Notes: generated by a model not told the origin, from the letters alone. A stretch of 64,000 nt of DNA from Acinetobacter calcoaceticus ANC 3811 (GCF_000399665.1 NZ_KB976986.1:2961494-3025493), one strand, 5' to 3'; counted from the stretch's first letter, positions 32,717 to 42,442 are shown. Numbers and translations: made by a program.

Positions 32717-34009
32717 TTATTGCATCATTTTTTGGGCTTGTTCTTGACGGAATGCACGTAAGATTTGTTGCCCTGCCCGTCCTGTTGGACTTAAACCTAA
32801 ACGAGTTTGCTCCTGACGAATAGCGACACGGGTTTTATCCCCAATAAGACCATCAACTGCACCAATATCGTAGCCGCGATTAATCAAAAATTGTTGGATT
32901 TCACGACGTTCCGCGCGTGAAGTTCCCTGATCATCAGTTGGCCAAGAGGTTGCAAAAGGACGAGCTCCTTTTAAACGATCAGATAGATGAGCAATTGCAA
33001 GACCATAACTTTCTGCAGCGTTATAACTATAGATAGCATCAAAATTCTTAAATACTAAAAATACTGGACCATTTACACCTGCCGGTGCCATTAAACCTGC
33101 CGAAGTACTGCCAGATAAAGCCCCTTGAACAAGTGAAGAGCCGTCAATTCGGGTTACTCCTCGCGCACTCCAGCTACTTAATGCTTTCTTTGAGCGTCGC
33201 CCTTCTCCATCAATTGACATGCCTTGAGGAACTTTTACTTCAAACCCCCACGGCATTCCGGTTTGCCAACCGGCTTTATTTAAGAAATTAGCCGTTGATG
33301 CTAATGCATCTGCAGTACTCGATACCAAATCGCGACGACCATCTCCATCAAAATCAACAGCTAAACGTTCATAGGTCGATGGCATAAATTGCGTATGTCC
33401 AAATGCCCCAGCCCAAGAACCTTTCAATTGATCTTCGGTTAAGTCACCGCGCTGTAAAATACGCATGGTGGCAAAAAATTCAGTACGGAAATAACTTTGT
33501 CGACGACCTTCACAACTTAAAGTTCCGAGCGCTTGTAATAAAGGATATTTTCCAGAAATATCACCAAAATTACTTTCTACCCCCCACACTGCCACAATTG
33601 TTTCAGGTGGCACGCCGTAGGTTTGAGAAGCTCGATTTAAAACATCGCGATGTTGCGCCAGTTTTTGTTTTCCAAGCTCAACACGCTCTTCATCGACTAA
33701 GCCAGAAAGATAATCCCAAATTGGTGTCGAAAATTCTGGTTGATAGTTTAATTTATCAATAACTGAATAATCTGGAGTTAAGTTTTGAGTATAACGGTCA
33801 TAAGTTGTGCCCGAGACTCCCGCAGCAATTGCTTGAGAACGTAAATTTGCCAAACAACTTTGGAAATTATTATTAGGCGTATAATCTTCGCTAGTTACTA
33901 CAGGAACAGTAGCATTGCTAGATATTGTAGAACCATTAATTACGAGCTCTGCTTGAGCCTGAGTCATTGCTAAAAATACAGAGCCAACAATACAAGAAAA
34001 ACGTCGCAT
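32717..34009 (-). CDS. Lytic murein transglycosylase, MltB family with peptidoglycan-binding tail
   Basis: A 430-residue exported enzyme with a signal peptide ending TQAQA. The SLT_2 catalytic domain contains the Glu in VWGVESNFGD (about residue 145), and AGAFGHTQFMPSTYERLAVDFDGDGRRDL follows the MltB pattern (AFGHTQFMPSTY). A C-terminal PG_binding_1 domain spans about 365-425 (RGYDIGAVDGLIGDKTRVAI). It cleaves glycan strands to 1,6-anhydro-muropeptides in the periplasm. Its upstream region is the unusual palindrome array. Confidence 0.9.
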   Translation of the reverse strand: MRRFSCIVGSVFLAMTQAQAELVINGSTISSNATVPVVTSEDYTPNNNFQSCLANLRSQAIAAGVSGTTYDRYTQNLTPDYSVIDKLNYQPEFSTPIWDYLSGLVDEERVELGKQKLAQHRDVLNRASQTYGVPPETIVAVWGVESNFGDISGKYPLLQALGTLSCEGRRQSYFRTEFFATMRILQRGDLTEDQLKGSWAGAFGHTQFMPSTYERLAVDFDGDGRRDLVSSTADALASTANFLNKAGWQTGMPWGFEVKVPQGMSIDGEGRRSKKALSSWSARGVTRIDGSSLVQGALSGSTSAGLMAPAGVNGPVFLVFKNFDAIYSYNAAESYGLAIAHLSDRLKGARPFATSWPTDDQGTSRAERREIQQFLINRGYDIGAVDGLIGDKTRVAIRQEQTRLGLSPTGRAGQQILRAFRQEQAQKMMQ

Positions 34010-34027
34010 ATTATCCCAGTTTCAATT

Positions 34028-34661
34028 TTTGAATTTAAATTTTTAAGTACCATACCATTATGAGTCTAAAATTTCAGAGAGAAAACGTAAATTTGAATTC
34101 ATAATCTCTTCTTTAAATTCATTTCCAGTGTTTTAAATTCAAATTTCTCACTTTATTTTGAATTTAAAACTTTCCCCATGGGCATCACCACTTTTGAATT
34201 CAAAATAATAACGCATAGTTTAAATTCAAAAGTCTTACTTTAAATTTAAACTATAATGCAGGCGTTTCTGTGGATAAACTTATCCACAATCGAGCAAAAA
34301 CAGCACTATTTATTGATTCCATTCTATATTTCATCAGTCTTTATGACACGAAAAATCCAACCAACCAAACAATCTATACTTTTAAATTCAAAAATCATGC
34401 AATAATTTAAATTCAAACTTACCGCATTATTTTAAATTTAAAACACTTCAACAAACACCATTAGTTTTGAATTCAAAAACCATAGACTCTATCATCCGTT
34501 ATAAATCAAATTCTCCTGTGGATAACTAGCTTTAAATTCAAAACAATCAGGTTTTGCTTTTTAAATTTAAAAACACCATCAATATTTAAATTCAAAAATT
34601 CCCATAAAAAGTTATCCACAAACAAAAAATTACTCAGGATTTATTATTTTTTAAATTCAAA
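34028..34661. repeat. Array of 12-bp palindromes TTTRAATTYAAA with DnaA boxes
   Basis: Fourteen exact matches to the self-complementary 12-mer TTTRAATTYAAA start at 34028, 34132, 34157, 34193, 34219, 34239, 34381, 34406, 34431, 34466, 34531, 34560, 34585 and 34650. One-mismatch copies start at 34092 and 34112. Many neighbours are 20 or 25-26 bases apart. Four perfect DnaA boxes (TTATCCACA) are interleaved at 34269, 34280, 34517 and 34612. The region lacks any gene. The same palindrome occurs in oriC at 52.9-53.3 kb. Function is inferred only: an origin-like, DnaA-titrating or nucleoid-protein site. Confidence 0.85.
34269..34288. promoter_or_regulatory. Inverted pair of DnaA boxes
   Basis: TGTGGATAA (34269-34277) and TTATCCACA (34280-34288) are separated by two bases, in the centre of the palindrome array where the 12-mers are absent for about 130 bases. 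Confidence 0.8.
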
Positions 34662-34668
34662 AGATAAA

Positions 34669-34695
34669 AAAAGCGATCCGAAGATCGCTTTTTAG
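34669..34695 (-). terminator. Terminator of purEK
   Basis: AAAAGCGATC, loop CGAA, GATCGCTTTTT: hairpin 16 bases after the purK stop, at the edge of the palindrome array. Confidence 0.85.
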
Positions 34696-34710
34696 AGAAT
34701 TAGAAATACT

Positions 34711-35832
34711 TTAGAGGGTCATATCAGCTGTTAAAGCGAGCGGTTCAGGCAAAATTTCTGCCAATTGACGGCATAATGTCGTCAATTCATTACTATCCAC
34801 AGGCATTAAAGTGATATGGCCTAACTTACGGCCAGCACGTTCTAACTTGTTATAAAGATGTAGATGAGCACCATTTAAGCCAAGTACATCTTCAGTTTTA
34901 GGATGCTGACCAATAATATTGATCATCACCGTTGGGCGAACAACGTCTGTTGAACCTAATGGAAGACCTGCAACAGCTCGAATATGGTTTTCAAACTGAG
35001 AACAAACAGCGCCTTCAATTGACCAGTGGCCTGAGTTATGCACACGTGGTGCCATCTCATTTGCACATAAACCTTGTTCTGTTACAAACAGCTCTAGAGT
35101 AAGCACGCCAACGTAATTGAGGTGATTCAGCAAACGAGTAATGTAGTCTTGAGCCACAGGTTGCAAAGCTTCACTATTCGGTGCCGGAACAATTGAATGC
35201 GACAAAATGCCATTATGGTGGTGATTTTCAGCCAGTGGCCAAGTTTTTACTTCACCATTTTGGCCGCGCACCGCAATAATTGAAACTTCACGAGAGAATT
35301 TAACAAAGCTTTCGGCAACTAGACTTTTTGCAGGACCAAGTTCAGCCCAAGCAGTATCAATCTGGTCTTCTGAACGAAGTACAAACTGACCTTTACCATC
35401 ATATCCACCAGTTGCAGTCTTAAGCACAATCGGCAAACCAAGCTCAGCAACAGCATTTTTCAAGCTTTCTAGACTATCTACAGCACGATACGGCGCAACA
35501 GGAATAGTAAGCTCATCAAATAAAGCTTTTTCTGACAAACGATTTTGCGCAGTTGCTAAAGCAACACGGGGAGGGTGCAATGCTTTGGTTTGTGTTAAAA
35601 CATCCACATCTTCAACGGGCGTATTTTCAAACTCAAGACTGAAAACATCAGCACTTTCAATAAACTGCTTTAAGCCTTGCTCATCTTGGCTAGAAAAGAC
35701 TTGGCCTAAAACACCTGCTGGACAATCTGTATTTGCTTCAAAAAAAGTACATTGAATATTTAATGGTAACGCCGCTTGAGCCATCATTCGACCCAGTTGC
35801 CCACCACCAAAAATACCGATAGTTTTATCCAT
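34711..35832 (-). CDS. purK: N5-carboxyaminoimidazole ribonucleotide synthase PurK
   Basis: A 373-residue ATP-grasp enzyme converting AIR, ATP and bicarbonate to N5-CAIR in purine synthesis. It begins TIGIFGGGQLGRMMAQAA, has the ATP-grasp block PIVLKTATGGYDGKGQFVL, and the later ELFVTEQGLCANEMAPRVHNSGHW. The start lies nine bases downstream of the purE stop, so the two form an operon with purE first. Downstream is the purEK terminator and the palindrome array. Confidence 0.96.
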   Translation of the reverse strand: MDKTIGIFGGGQLGRMMAQAALPLNIQCTFFEANTDCPAGVLGQVFSSQDEQGLKQFIESADVFSLEFENTPVEDVDVLTQTKALHPPRVALATAQNRLSEKALFDELTIPVAPYRAVDSLESLKNAVAELGLPIVLKTATGGYDGKGQFVLRSEDQIDTAWAELGPAKSLVAESFVKFSREVSIIAVRGQNGEVKTWPLAENHHHNGILSHSIVPAPNSEALQPVAQDYITRLLNHLNYVGVLTLELFVTEQGLCANEMAPRVHNSGHWSIEGAVCSQFENHIRAVAGLPLGSTDVVRPTVMINIIGQHPKTEDVLGLNGAHLHLYNKLERAGRKLGHITLMPVDSNELTTLCRQLAEILPEPLALTADMTL

Positions 35833-35841
35833 CTCAGCCTC

Positions 35842-36357
35842 TTACACCTGACCCGGAATATTTTTGCTTGCAACTTTATCAGTTTGCGCAGCACGGAAAT
35901 CAGCAACATTTTTTGCGATTTCAGGACGAGTTAAACCTAAGATTTGTGCCGCCATGATTGCAGCATTCGTCGCACCAGCTGGACCAATCGCTAAAGTACC
36001 AACGGCGATACCAGCTGGCATTTGTACGATTGAAAGCAAAGAATCTACGCCATTTAAAATTGATGATTTAACTGGCACACCCAAAACTGGTAAATCAGTT
36101 TTTGCGGCACACATTCCAGGTAAATGCGCTGCACCACCGGCACCAGCAATAATCACTTGAATACCGCGATCACGCGCAGTTTCTGCATATTCAAATAAAC
36201 GATCTGGAGTACGATGAGCAGATACCACTTCCGCTTCAAATGGGACACCAAGCTGTTTAAGCATATTGGCTGTGTTTTCGAGAGTTGCCCAATCAGATTG
36301 AGAACCCATAATAATTCCAACGAGAGGTTGAGCGTCTTGTGCTGCGGCCGCATTCAT
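35842..36357 (-). CDS. purE: N5-CAIR mutase PurE
   Basis: A 171-residue class I PurE that moves the carboxyl group of N5-CAIR to give CAIR. Visible motifs are [40 protein letters not shown] and [19 protein letters not shown]. It precedes purK with a nine-base gap and is divergent from an exported protein gene; the 228-base gap between them should hold both promoters. Confidence 0.96.
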   Translation of the reverse strand: MNAAAAQDAQPLVGIIMGSQSDWATLENTANMLKQLGVPFEAEVVSAHRTPDRLFEYAETARDRGIQVIIAGAGGAAHLPGMCAAKTDLPVLGVPVKSSILNGVDSLLSIVQMPAGIAVGTLAIGPAGATNAAIMAAQILGLTRPEIAKNVADFRAAQTDKVASKNIPGQV

Positions 36358-36585
36358 TGCTAATGTTCCAGAGACAAAAGTAAAAGAAGATAAATCTCGA
36401 CGAGAGCCAAGTTTTAAATGGTTCGGAAGCCCATTATTATAGACTGATTTTTCATCTCACGAAAATTTAACTGATCAGCACTGCGAATATTTTTAATCTC
36501 ATCAAAAAATGTCATGGTTTAACAATGACACATTCTCAAATTTTATTAATATAGCGCCCTTAATCAAATCAATAAGAGCTTAATA

Positions 36586-37044
36586 ATGAAAAAATTTCTT
36601 GGAGTCGTAACACTCACACTTTGCACAACAACGAGTTATCCGGCCTTAGTAAATTTAAATATCGATGAATTTCAAAAAACCATTAAAAATTTAAATAAAG
36701 AAAAAGGTTATAAGGGTGAAATCAAAAGTGGAGCATTAACTGGCAAAGTCCAAGAAAAATTTATCGTCACTGGAACATCTGCTACTGATGAAAGAGAGCC
36801 TGTACTTATGACTGGTTATTATCTTGGTGCAACTGAGGCAGGAAATTTATATTCAATTACTGAATATCGTATTTACTGTGATGATCAGACCTATGGTTAT
36901 GCCATGTCTAATTTTGAGCCGGACGGCGCTTTGAGTACAACCACAACAGACAGTAATTATGCTTTTGACTATGAAGATCCAACACCAAGAGATCAGCAAT
37001 TTTCTAAAATTCTAAAAAAAGCGTGTAAATACTCAGCTAAATAA
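36586..37044 (+). CDS. Exported protein of unknown function
   Basis: A 152-residue protein with a signal peptide ending about TSYPA. The mature part has two cysteines (RIYCDDQ and KKACKYS) that could form a disulfide. No known domain is recognised. It is divergent from purE and stands alone. Confidence 0.7.
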   Translation: MKKFLGVVTLTLCTTTSYPALVNLNIDEFQKTIKNLNKEKGYKGEIKSGALTGKVQEKFIVTGTSATDEREPVLMTGYYLGATEAGNLYSITEYRIYCDDQTYGYAMSNFEPDGALSTTTTDSNYAFDYEDPTPRDQQFSKILKKACKYSAK

Positions 37045-37114
37045 ATAGGTACGTCTATTAACTATGGCTTGTTATTAAATAGAATAAATCATTTAATTCA
37101 CAAGCCATTGCAGC

Positions 37115-37477
37115 TTACTGGCTTCTAAATACGAAGTAGACACAGCCAAATAAACATACCATCGCCCAGAGATAATCCAGTTTAAATGGTTGTTTAAACA
37201 AGAAAAGCATAAACGGTACAAACACAATCAGTGTGACCACTTCCTGTGTAATTTTCATTTCGCCGAGTAACCAGCCTTGTGCACTCAACATACGAGTTGC
37301 CGGAATCATAAAACTATATTCAAGCAGCGCAATAATCCAACCGAATAAAATCGCTTGCCAGAGTGGGGCATGGTGCAAAAATTTAAGATGCCCATACCAT
37401 GCAAGTGTCATAAAGCAGTTAGAAATAACTAATAGCGCAAAAGCTAAAACCGTTGGGCTCAAAGGCACATCCTTCAT
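37115..37477 (-). CDS. DUF486-family membrane protein
   Basis: A 120-residue protein with four hydrophobic segments. The pattern FMTLAWYGHLKF and MIPATRMLSAQGWLLGEMKITQEVVTL (seen as NRMG-like core RMLSAQGWLLGEMKITQEV) matches the DUF486 family, small proteins related to DMT-type transporters. Transport function is possible but unproven. It is a single gene, divergent from mpl by about 240 bases. Confidence 0.8.
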   Translation of the reverse strand: MKDVPLSPTVLAFALLVISNCFMTLAWYGHLKFLHHAPLWQAILFGWIIALLEYSFMIPATRMLSAQGWLLGEMKITQEVVTLIVFVPFMLFLFKQPFKLDYLWAMVCLFGCVYFVFRSQ

Positions 37478-37717
37478 CTTTACGATGATTTAAGTATTCT
37501 AAAGATACAAAACATTATAAAAGATAAAACTGTAATTCAGCTTAAATCGAAAAAATAAAGATGTGCTTTTGTTAGGGCCTCAAACACATAGAACAACAAC
37601 GATTTTTGACTATCTTTTCGAGTTTAGCCTTGCTATCGTTGCTGGCAAATTTATCAATAATGCACACACAGTCATTCATACGAATATTGTGTACAAAAGC
37701 AGTGGAGAAGGCGAGCA

Positions 37718-39091
37718 ATGCATCTGCATATCTTGGGTATTTGTGGCACTTTTATGGGCTCTTTAGCACTTTTAGCTCGTGATTTAGGACATAAGGTAAC
37801 CGGTTCCGATTCAAACGTTTACCCACCAATGTCTACCCAGTTAGAAAATGCAGGCATTACCCTCATGCAAGGCTACGACCGTAGTCATTTACAGCCTCAT
37901 CCAGATTTAGTCATTGTCGGAAATGCCATGAAACGTGGTATTGACGCCGTGGAATATATGCTTAACGAAGGTTTGCCATATATTTCTGGCCCACAGTTCC
38001 TTGCAGATCATGTTTTACAAGGGAAACATGTGCTTGGTGTAGCTGGTACTCATGGTAAAACCACGACTACCACCATGCTGGCTTGGGTACTTGATCAGGC
38101 TGGTTTAAATCCAGGCTTTTTAATTGGTGGTGTTCCACTTGGTTTTAGTGAAAGCGCTCGTTTAGGTGGTGGTAAATACTTCTGTGTTGAAGCTGATGAA
38201 TATGACTCAGCTTTCTTTGATAAACGTTCTAAGTTTGTTCACTATCATCCAAAAACGGCGATTTTAAACAATCTTGAATTTGACCATGCCGATATTTTTG
38301 ATGACCTAGCAGCGATTCAAAAGCAGTTCCATCATCTTGTTCGTACTATTCCAAGTGAAGGTCGCATTATTGCGCCAATTACTGAGACTCATATTGATGA
38401 AGTACTTGAAATGGGCTGCTGGACACCAGTAATTCGTACAAGTTTAGAAGCGAATGAAAAAGCTGCTTTGTCTGCCGAATTAATCTCAATTGATGGCAGC
38501 CATTTTAAAGTACTCGAAAATGGTAATGTCGTTGGTGAAGTTAAATGGACCATGACAGGGCAACATAGCGTAGCGAATGCTTTGGCAACGATTGCAGCCG
38601 CTCAACATGTAGGTGTTACGCTTGAACAAGCTTGTGAAGCTTTGTCTAACTTTGGCGGTGTAAAACGCCGTATGGAGTTACTCGGTACAGTCAATGGTAT
38701 TGAGGTTTATGATGACTTTGCTCACCATCCAACAGCAATTGATACGACTTTAGATGGCGCTCGTAAACGCTTAGGTGAACGCCGTTTATGGGCCATTATT
38801 GAACCACGTTCAAATACAATGCGTATGGGCAGTCATAAAGATGGCTTGGCGCATTCAGCACGCTTAGCAGACGATGTCATCTGGTACCAGCCAGAAGGTT
38901 TAGATTGGGATTTACAACCCGTGATTGAAGCTGCTTCTAACCATGCTCAAGTGAGCCGCTCTCTTGATGAAATTATTGAGCGTATTGTCAATGAAGCAGG
39001 TGAGGGCGACGCTGTGGTGATTATGTCTAACGGTGGCTTTGGTGGCTTACATCAAAAACTCATGAGCGCATTAAAAGCGAAAGCTGCTTAA
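37718..39091 (+). CDS. mpl: UDP-MurNAc:L-Ala-gamma-D-Glu-meso-DAP ligase Mpl
   Basis: A 457-residue Mur ligase that attaches recycled tripeptide to UDP-MurNAc in peptidoglycan recycling. It begins MHLHILGICGTFMGSLALLA, has the ATP loop GTHGKT at 110-115, NNLEFDHADIFDDL in the middle domain and ends with IIMSNGGFGGLHQKL. Length matches E. coli Mpl. It has its own terminator. It relates in function to the nearby lytic transglycosylase, which produces recyclable fragments. Confidence 0.96.
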   Translation: MHLHILGICGTFMGSLALLARDLGHKVTGSDSNVYPPMSTQLENAGITLMQGYDRSHLQPHPDLVIVGNAMKRGIDAVEYMLNEGLPYISGPQFLADHVLQGKHVLGVAGTHGKTTTTTMLAWVLDQAGLNPGFLIGGVPLGFSESARLGGGKYFCVEADEYDSAFFDKRSKFVHYHPKTAILNNLEFDHADIFDDLAAIQKQFHHLVRTIPSEGRIIAPITETHIDEVLEMGCWTPVIRTSLEANEKAALSAELISIDGSHFKVLENGNVVGEVKWTMTGQHSVANALATIAAAQHVGVTLEQACEALSNFGGVKRRMELLGTVNGIEVYDDFAHHPTAIDTTLDGARKRLGERRLWAIIEPRSNTMRMGSHKDGLAHSARLADDVIWYQPEGLDWDLQPVIEAASNHAQVSRSLDEIIERIVNEAGEGDAVVIMSNGGFGGLHQKLMSALKAKAA

Positions 39092-39113
39092 CTTCCGCTT
39101 TAGATGATTCAAT

Positions 39114-39147
39114 AAAAAAACGGGTTTCAAATTGAAACCCGTTTTTT
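39114..39147. terminator. Bidirectional terminator after mpl
   Basis: AAAAAAACGGGTTTCAA and TTGAAACCCGTTTTTT form a perfect stem between mpl and ltrA, which converge. Confidence 0.93.
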
Positions 39148-39160
39148 ATATCAATTATTT

Positions 39161-40345
39161 TTAAACTTTTTCTGGTTCTATATTGGCCATAAATTTATTA
39201 GAAACGATTAAACGTAAACTATAGACAATACCCATCGCAAAAACGCTATATCCCACGTTATTACAAATAAACGGAATACATAAAATAATGAGCGCTGTGA
39301 TCGGATAAAACCATTTGCTGATTCCCGTTAAACATTCAAATTCGTATAGCACCCAAATACAGGTGGTATAGAGCACCACGCTGACCGCAACGACTACTCC
39401 CATATATAAATCGGAAATATGGGCATGATGGGTTGTAACATCCACGGCGGCAGCAAGCGCTGCACCCACCGCAGCAATACTGACAAAAACAAAATAATGA
39501 CCGTATCCCCATACAAATGGGCGTACACCTTTAACATGATGGTGTTGTTCACTACGATCAAAATAAGCCCACCACATCGCGAACATCAGCACTAATCCAC
39601 CGATCATTAAGAAAACGGCAGGAACATTCATTGACTGAGCGGCTAAGGCATCACGTATTGCATTAAAACTACCGACGATTGATTCACCCAGAACAATAAT
39701 CGTGAGTAAGGCATAGCGCTCTACAATATGATGAGGATGCCACGGCGTTGGTGAGTATTTTTCTGCATAGATGGGAATAAATAACTCCATAGCAGCTAAA
39801 AATAAAAATAAAGGAGCAGAAAGTACGTGTGCGAAATTAGCAACGAGCCAACCCACCTGAACCAAGACAATACCTACCGCATAGCGGTAAGCCGTAATTC
39901 GCCGCTCGGGATCATGTTTTGCTGCACGTAACCACTGGGTAACGAGTCCCATGCGCATGATCACATAACCAATGATCATTATGTCAAAATCCTGACTACG
40001 AAATACATCAGGAATACCGGCGGCCATCACCAATGACCCTACAATCTGTACAAAGGTAAGGCATCGATACAATGCATCGTCATTATCGTAAGCTGACGCA
40101 AACCATGAAAAATTCATCCATGCCCACCACAGCGCAAAAAATACCATCAGGTAGCTTGGTAACGCATGCCAGAGGTGATTTTCAATAATCGCGTGATGTA
40201 ACTGCTGACCTGCTGTTGCAATCGCGACCACAAAAATTAAATCGAACAATAATTCGAGTGGAGTTGCTGCTCTATGCGGCTGTTTTGGATCTCTTGGAGA
40301 TAAAGGCCTCAAACTTAATTTTTTCTGTTTTTCTTGAGTAGTCAT
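39161..40345 (-). CDS. Low-temperature-requirement A (LtrA) family membrane protein
   Basis: A 394-residue polytopic membrane protein with about ten hydrophobic segments. The N-terminal block RAATPLELLFDLIFVVAIATAGQQLHHA (core LELLFDLIFVVAIA) and the ERYALLTIIVLGESIVG motif are diagnostic of the LtrA family. The biochemical role of the family is not established. The start at 40345 (MTTQEK) is preferred to the longer reading from 40411. Confidence 0.83.
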   Translation of the reverse strand: MTTQEKQKKLSLRPLSPRDPKQPHRAATPLELLFDLIFVVAIATAGQQLHHAIIENHLWHALPSYLMVFFALWWAWMNFSWFASAYDNDDALYRCLTFVQIVGSLVMAAGIPDVFRSQDFDIMIIGYVIMRMGLVTQWLRAAKHDPERRITAYRYAVGIVLVQVGWLVANFAHVLSAPLFLFLAAMELFIPIYAEKYSPTPWHPHHIVERYALLTIIVLGESIVGSFNAIRDALAAQSMNVPAVFLMIGGLVLMFAMWWAYFDRSEQHHHVKGVRPFVWGYGHYFVFVSIAAVGAALAAAVDVTTHHAHISDLYMGVVVAVSVVLYTTCIWVLYEFECLTGISKWFYPITALIILCIPFICNNVGYSVFAMGIVYSLRLIVSNKFMANIEPEKV

Positions 40346-40546
40346 AAAATAACGTTCTCGAATAAAGTGCCAACACGCTAACACTTTAATATTAACGTCC
40401 AGATCACGCATTAAAAATTATCTAGGCCTGCCGTTTAATCTTTACTCACAAACAAACTATATTTCATTTTTGTGACAATTCTTTATCAAGGCATTGGGCT
40501 TAATTCTTTATCATAGCCCACGTTTTTGTTGTTGTTTGGAATATGA

Positions 40547-41143
40547 ATGTCTTTAGAAACACTCAACCTTAGCTTATTCCATGTTATTAATGGGGCTCAG
40601 GATGCGAGTCAATTTATCATTCGTCTTGCTATCTTTTTTGCTAATGATCTCCTCTATATTCTTTTATTCATCCTTACATTTTTATGGTTCTATGGGGATC
40701 AAGATTTAAAAAACAGGGTTATCAAATCTGTGTTTTTGACCTGTATATCGCTTTTGGTAGGTTACGTTATTTCTCTGTTTTACCATCACTCAAGACCGTT
40801 TGTGATGGGTGTTGGCACCACGTTTATCGAACATGCGCCAACAGCGTCTTTTCCAAGTAATCATATGCTGATTTTCAGCACCATTGCTCTGTCTTATTTG
40901 TTTGCTCAACGCAAAATGATTGGAATCATTCTTCTATCCTTATCATTTGTGGTGGCGTGGTCACGTATTTATTTAGGTGTGCATTTCCCTTTAGACATGT
41001 TGGGTGCTTTTATTGTCGCACTTCTGGTCAATACGGTGGGTTATTACTTCTGGAATGCTTACGGTACACGCTTCACTGCATTCTTTATTCACCTTTATCA
41101 GATTATATGCAAACCGCTTTTAGACCGCGGTTTGATTAAATAA
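40547..41143 (+). CDS. PAP2-family phosphatase, probable undecaprenyl-diphosphatase
   Basis: A 198-residue membrane protein with about five hydrophobic segments and the acid phosphatase motifs HHSRPF, FPSNH and WSRIYLGVHFPLDMLGA (catalytic His residues in the last two). BcrC/YbjG-type enzymes of this kind recycle undecaprenyl pyrophosphate for wall synthesis and can give bacitracin tolerance. GGA seven bases upstream supports the start. The exact lipid substrate is inferred. Confidence 0.85.
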   Translation: MSLETLNLSLFHVINGAQDASQFIIRLAIFFANDLLYILLFILTFLWFYGDQDLKNRVIKSVFLTCISLLVGYVISLFYHHSRPFVMGVGTTFIEHAPTASFPSNHMLIFSTIALSYLFAQRKMIGIILLSLSFVVAWSRIYLGVHFPLDMLGAFIVALLVNTVGYYFWNAYGTRFTAFFIHLYQIICKPLLDRGLIK

Positions 41144-41257
41144 TCCGTCGATCTTTTTTATATTAAAACCACGACATTAAGTTCAGTTGCGTAATATAAA
41201 AAAATCTGCCATTCTATGTGAAATTGGATATGTTTTATCCAAAACAGAATTTAGTTT

Positions 41258-41431
41258 GACAAGGGGAGTAGCCTCCTCCAAACATAACAGCAATGTTATG
41301 TGTCAGATATCGTCAATACACTTTTATTAAAAAGTCGGTATCTGAGCATCATGAAATTCATGATGTAGGCAAGACCTTGATCATGTTGATACAGATGTTT
41401 AATTCATCTGGCGACTGGTCGAGGTTTTTTT
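41258..41431 (+). promoter_or_regulatory. yybP-ykoY manganese riboswitch
   Basis: The 5' leader of the TerC gene has AAGGGGAGTAGCC near its start, CGTCAATACAC, then GGCAAGACCTTGATC and a closing ACTGGTCGAGGTTTTTTT. These are the conserved blocks of the yybP-ykoY motif, a Mn2+-sensing riboswitch often found before alx/terC and mntP. The end is a GACTGGTC segment with a T tract 30 bases before the start codon, so the expression platform may act by termination or by hiding the GGAGG site. Confidence 0.75.
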
Positions 41432-41461
41432 ATGCCCAATTGCCGGATGTATGGAGGATTT

Positions 41462-42418
41462 ATGGAATCGATCGGCAATTTATGGCTGTATATAGCATTC
41501 TTTGGCATTGTTATTGTCATGCTTTTAGTGGACTTCTTAGGCTTTAAACAAAAGCAAGGCCAAGATGTTTCAATTAAGCAAGCTGCTTACTGGAGTGTGG
41601 CGTGGGTAAGCGTCGCAATGTTATTTGGTGGTGGTTTATGGTTGTATCTACAGCAAACTGCTGGTGTGACCTTAGCAAATCAAAAAACCATGGAATACTT
41701 CGCAGGTTACTTACTCGAAAAGTCCCTCGCAATTGACAACGTTTTCGTCTGGTTAATGATTTTCGCAGCGTTTGCTATTCCAGCTGCACTACAACGTAAA
41801 ATTTTGCTCTACGGCGTATTAGGCGCAATTGTACTGCGTACTCTTTTTATCTTTATTGGTGCGTGGTTTGTTCAAGAGTTTTCTTGGGTGCTTTATATCT
41901 TTGGTGCGTTCTTGGTATATACAGGCTTCAAATTCTTAAAGGGCCAAGAAGAAGAAACCAATATTGAAGACATCAAAGCTTTAAAATGGTTACGTAAGCA
42001 CATGCGTATTACGCCACAACTTGAAGGTGACAAATTCTTTGTACGTCAAAATGGTTTATTGTGGGCAACGCCGTTATTTTTAGTATTGATTTTGGTTGAA
42101 GCTTCAGACGTGATTTTCGCAGTAGACTCAATTCCTGCTATTTTCGCGGTAACAAGCGACCCGTTTATTGTTTTAACAGCGAACTTAATGGCAATTTTAG
42201 GTTTACGCGCAATGTTCTTCTTACTTGCTGGCGCTGCATCTAAATTGCATTACTTGCCGTATGGCTTAGGCATCATCTTATTGTTCATTGGTGCAAAAAT
42301 GTTGTTGCTTGATGTATTCCACATGCCAATCTGGATCTCGTTAAGCTTTATCGTAATAGTGTTAGCAATTACTGCTTATCTATCATTGCGACACAACAAA
42401 AAGCAGTTGCAGTCGTAA
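41462..42418 (+). CDS. alx: TerC-family membrane protein Alx (manganese homeostasis)
   Basis: A 318-residue TerC/Alx protein with about nine membrane segments. Family motifs are EKSLAIDNVFVW (acidic metal-site segment), FLVLILVEASDVIFAVDSIPAIFAV and LTANLMAILGLRAMFFLL. TerC/Alx proteins export or balance manganese. The start at 41462 has a perfect GGAGG five bases upstream; the longer reading from 41432 overlaps the riboswitch end. The riboswitch upstream supports manganese control. Confidence 0.9.
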   Translation: MESIGNLWLYIAFFGIVIVMLLVDFLGFKQKQGQDVSIKQAAYWSVAWVSVAMLFGGGLWLYLQQTAGVTLANQKTMEYFAGYLLEKSLAIDNVFVWLMIFAAFAIPAALQRKILLYGVLGAIVLRTLFIFIGAWFVQEFSWVLYIFGAFLVYTGFKFLKGQEEETNIEDIKALKWLRKHMRITPQLEGDKFFVRQNGLLWATPLFLVLILVEASDVIFAVDSIPAIFAVTSDPFIVLTANLMAILGLRAMFFLLAGAASKLHYLPYGLGIILLFIGAKMLLLDVFHMPIWISLSFIVIVLAITAYLSLRHNKKQLQS

Positions 42419-42442
42419 TTCATCCAATCAACGGATCTACAT

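Noticed and set aside
34028..34661. CRISPR array reading of the regularly repeated 12-mers
   Set aside because: Repeat units are only 12 bp, palindromic, AT-only apart from one G or C, and unevenly spaced with unlike spacers shorter than CRISPR spacers; no cas genes are near.
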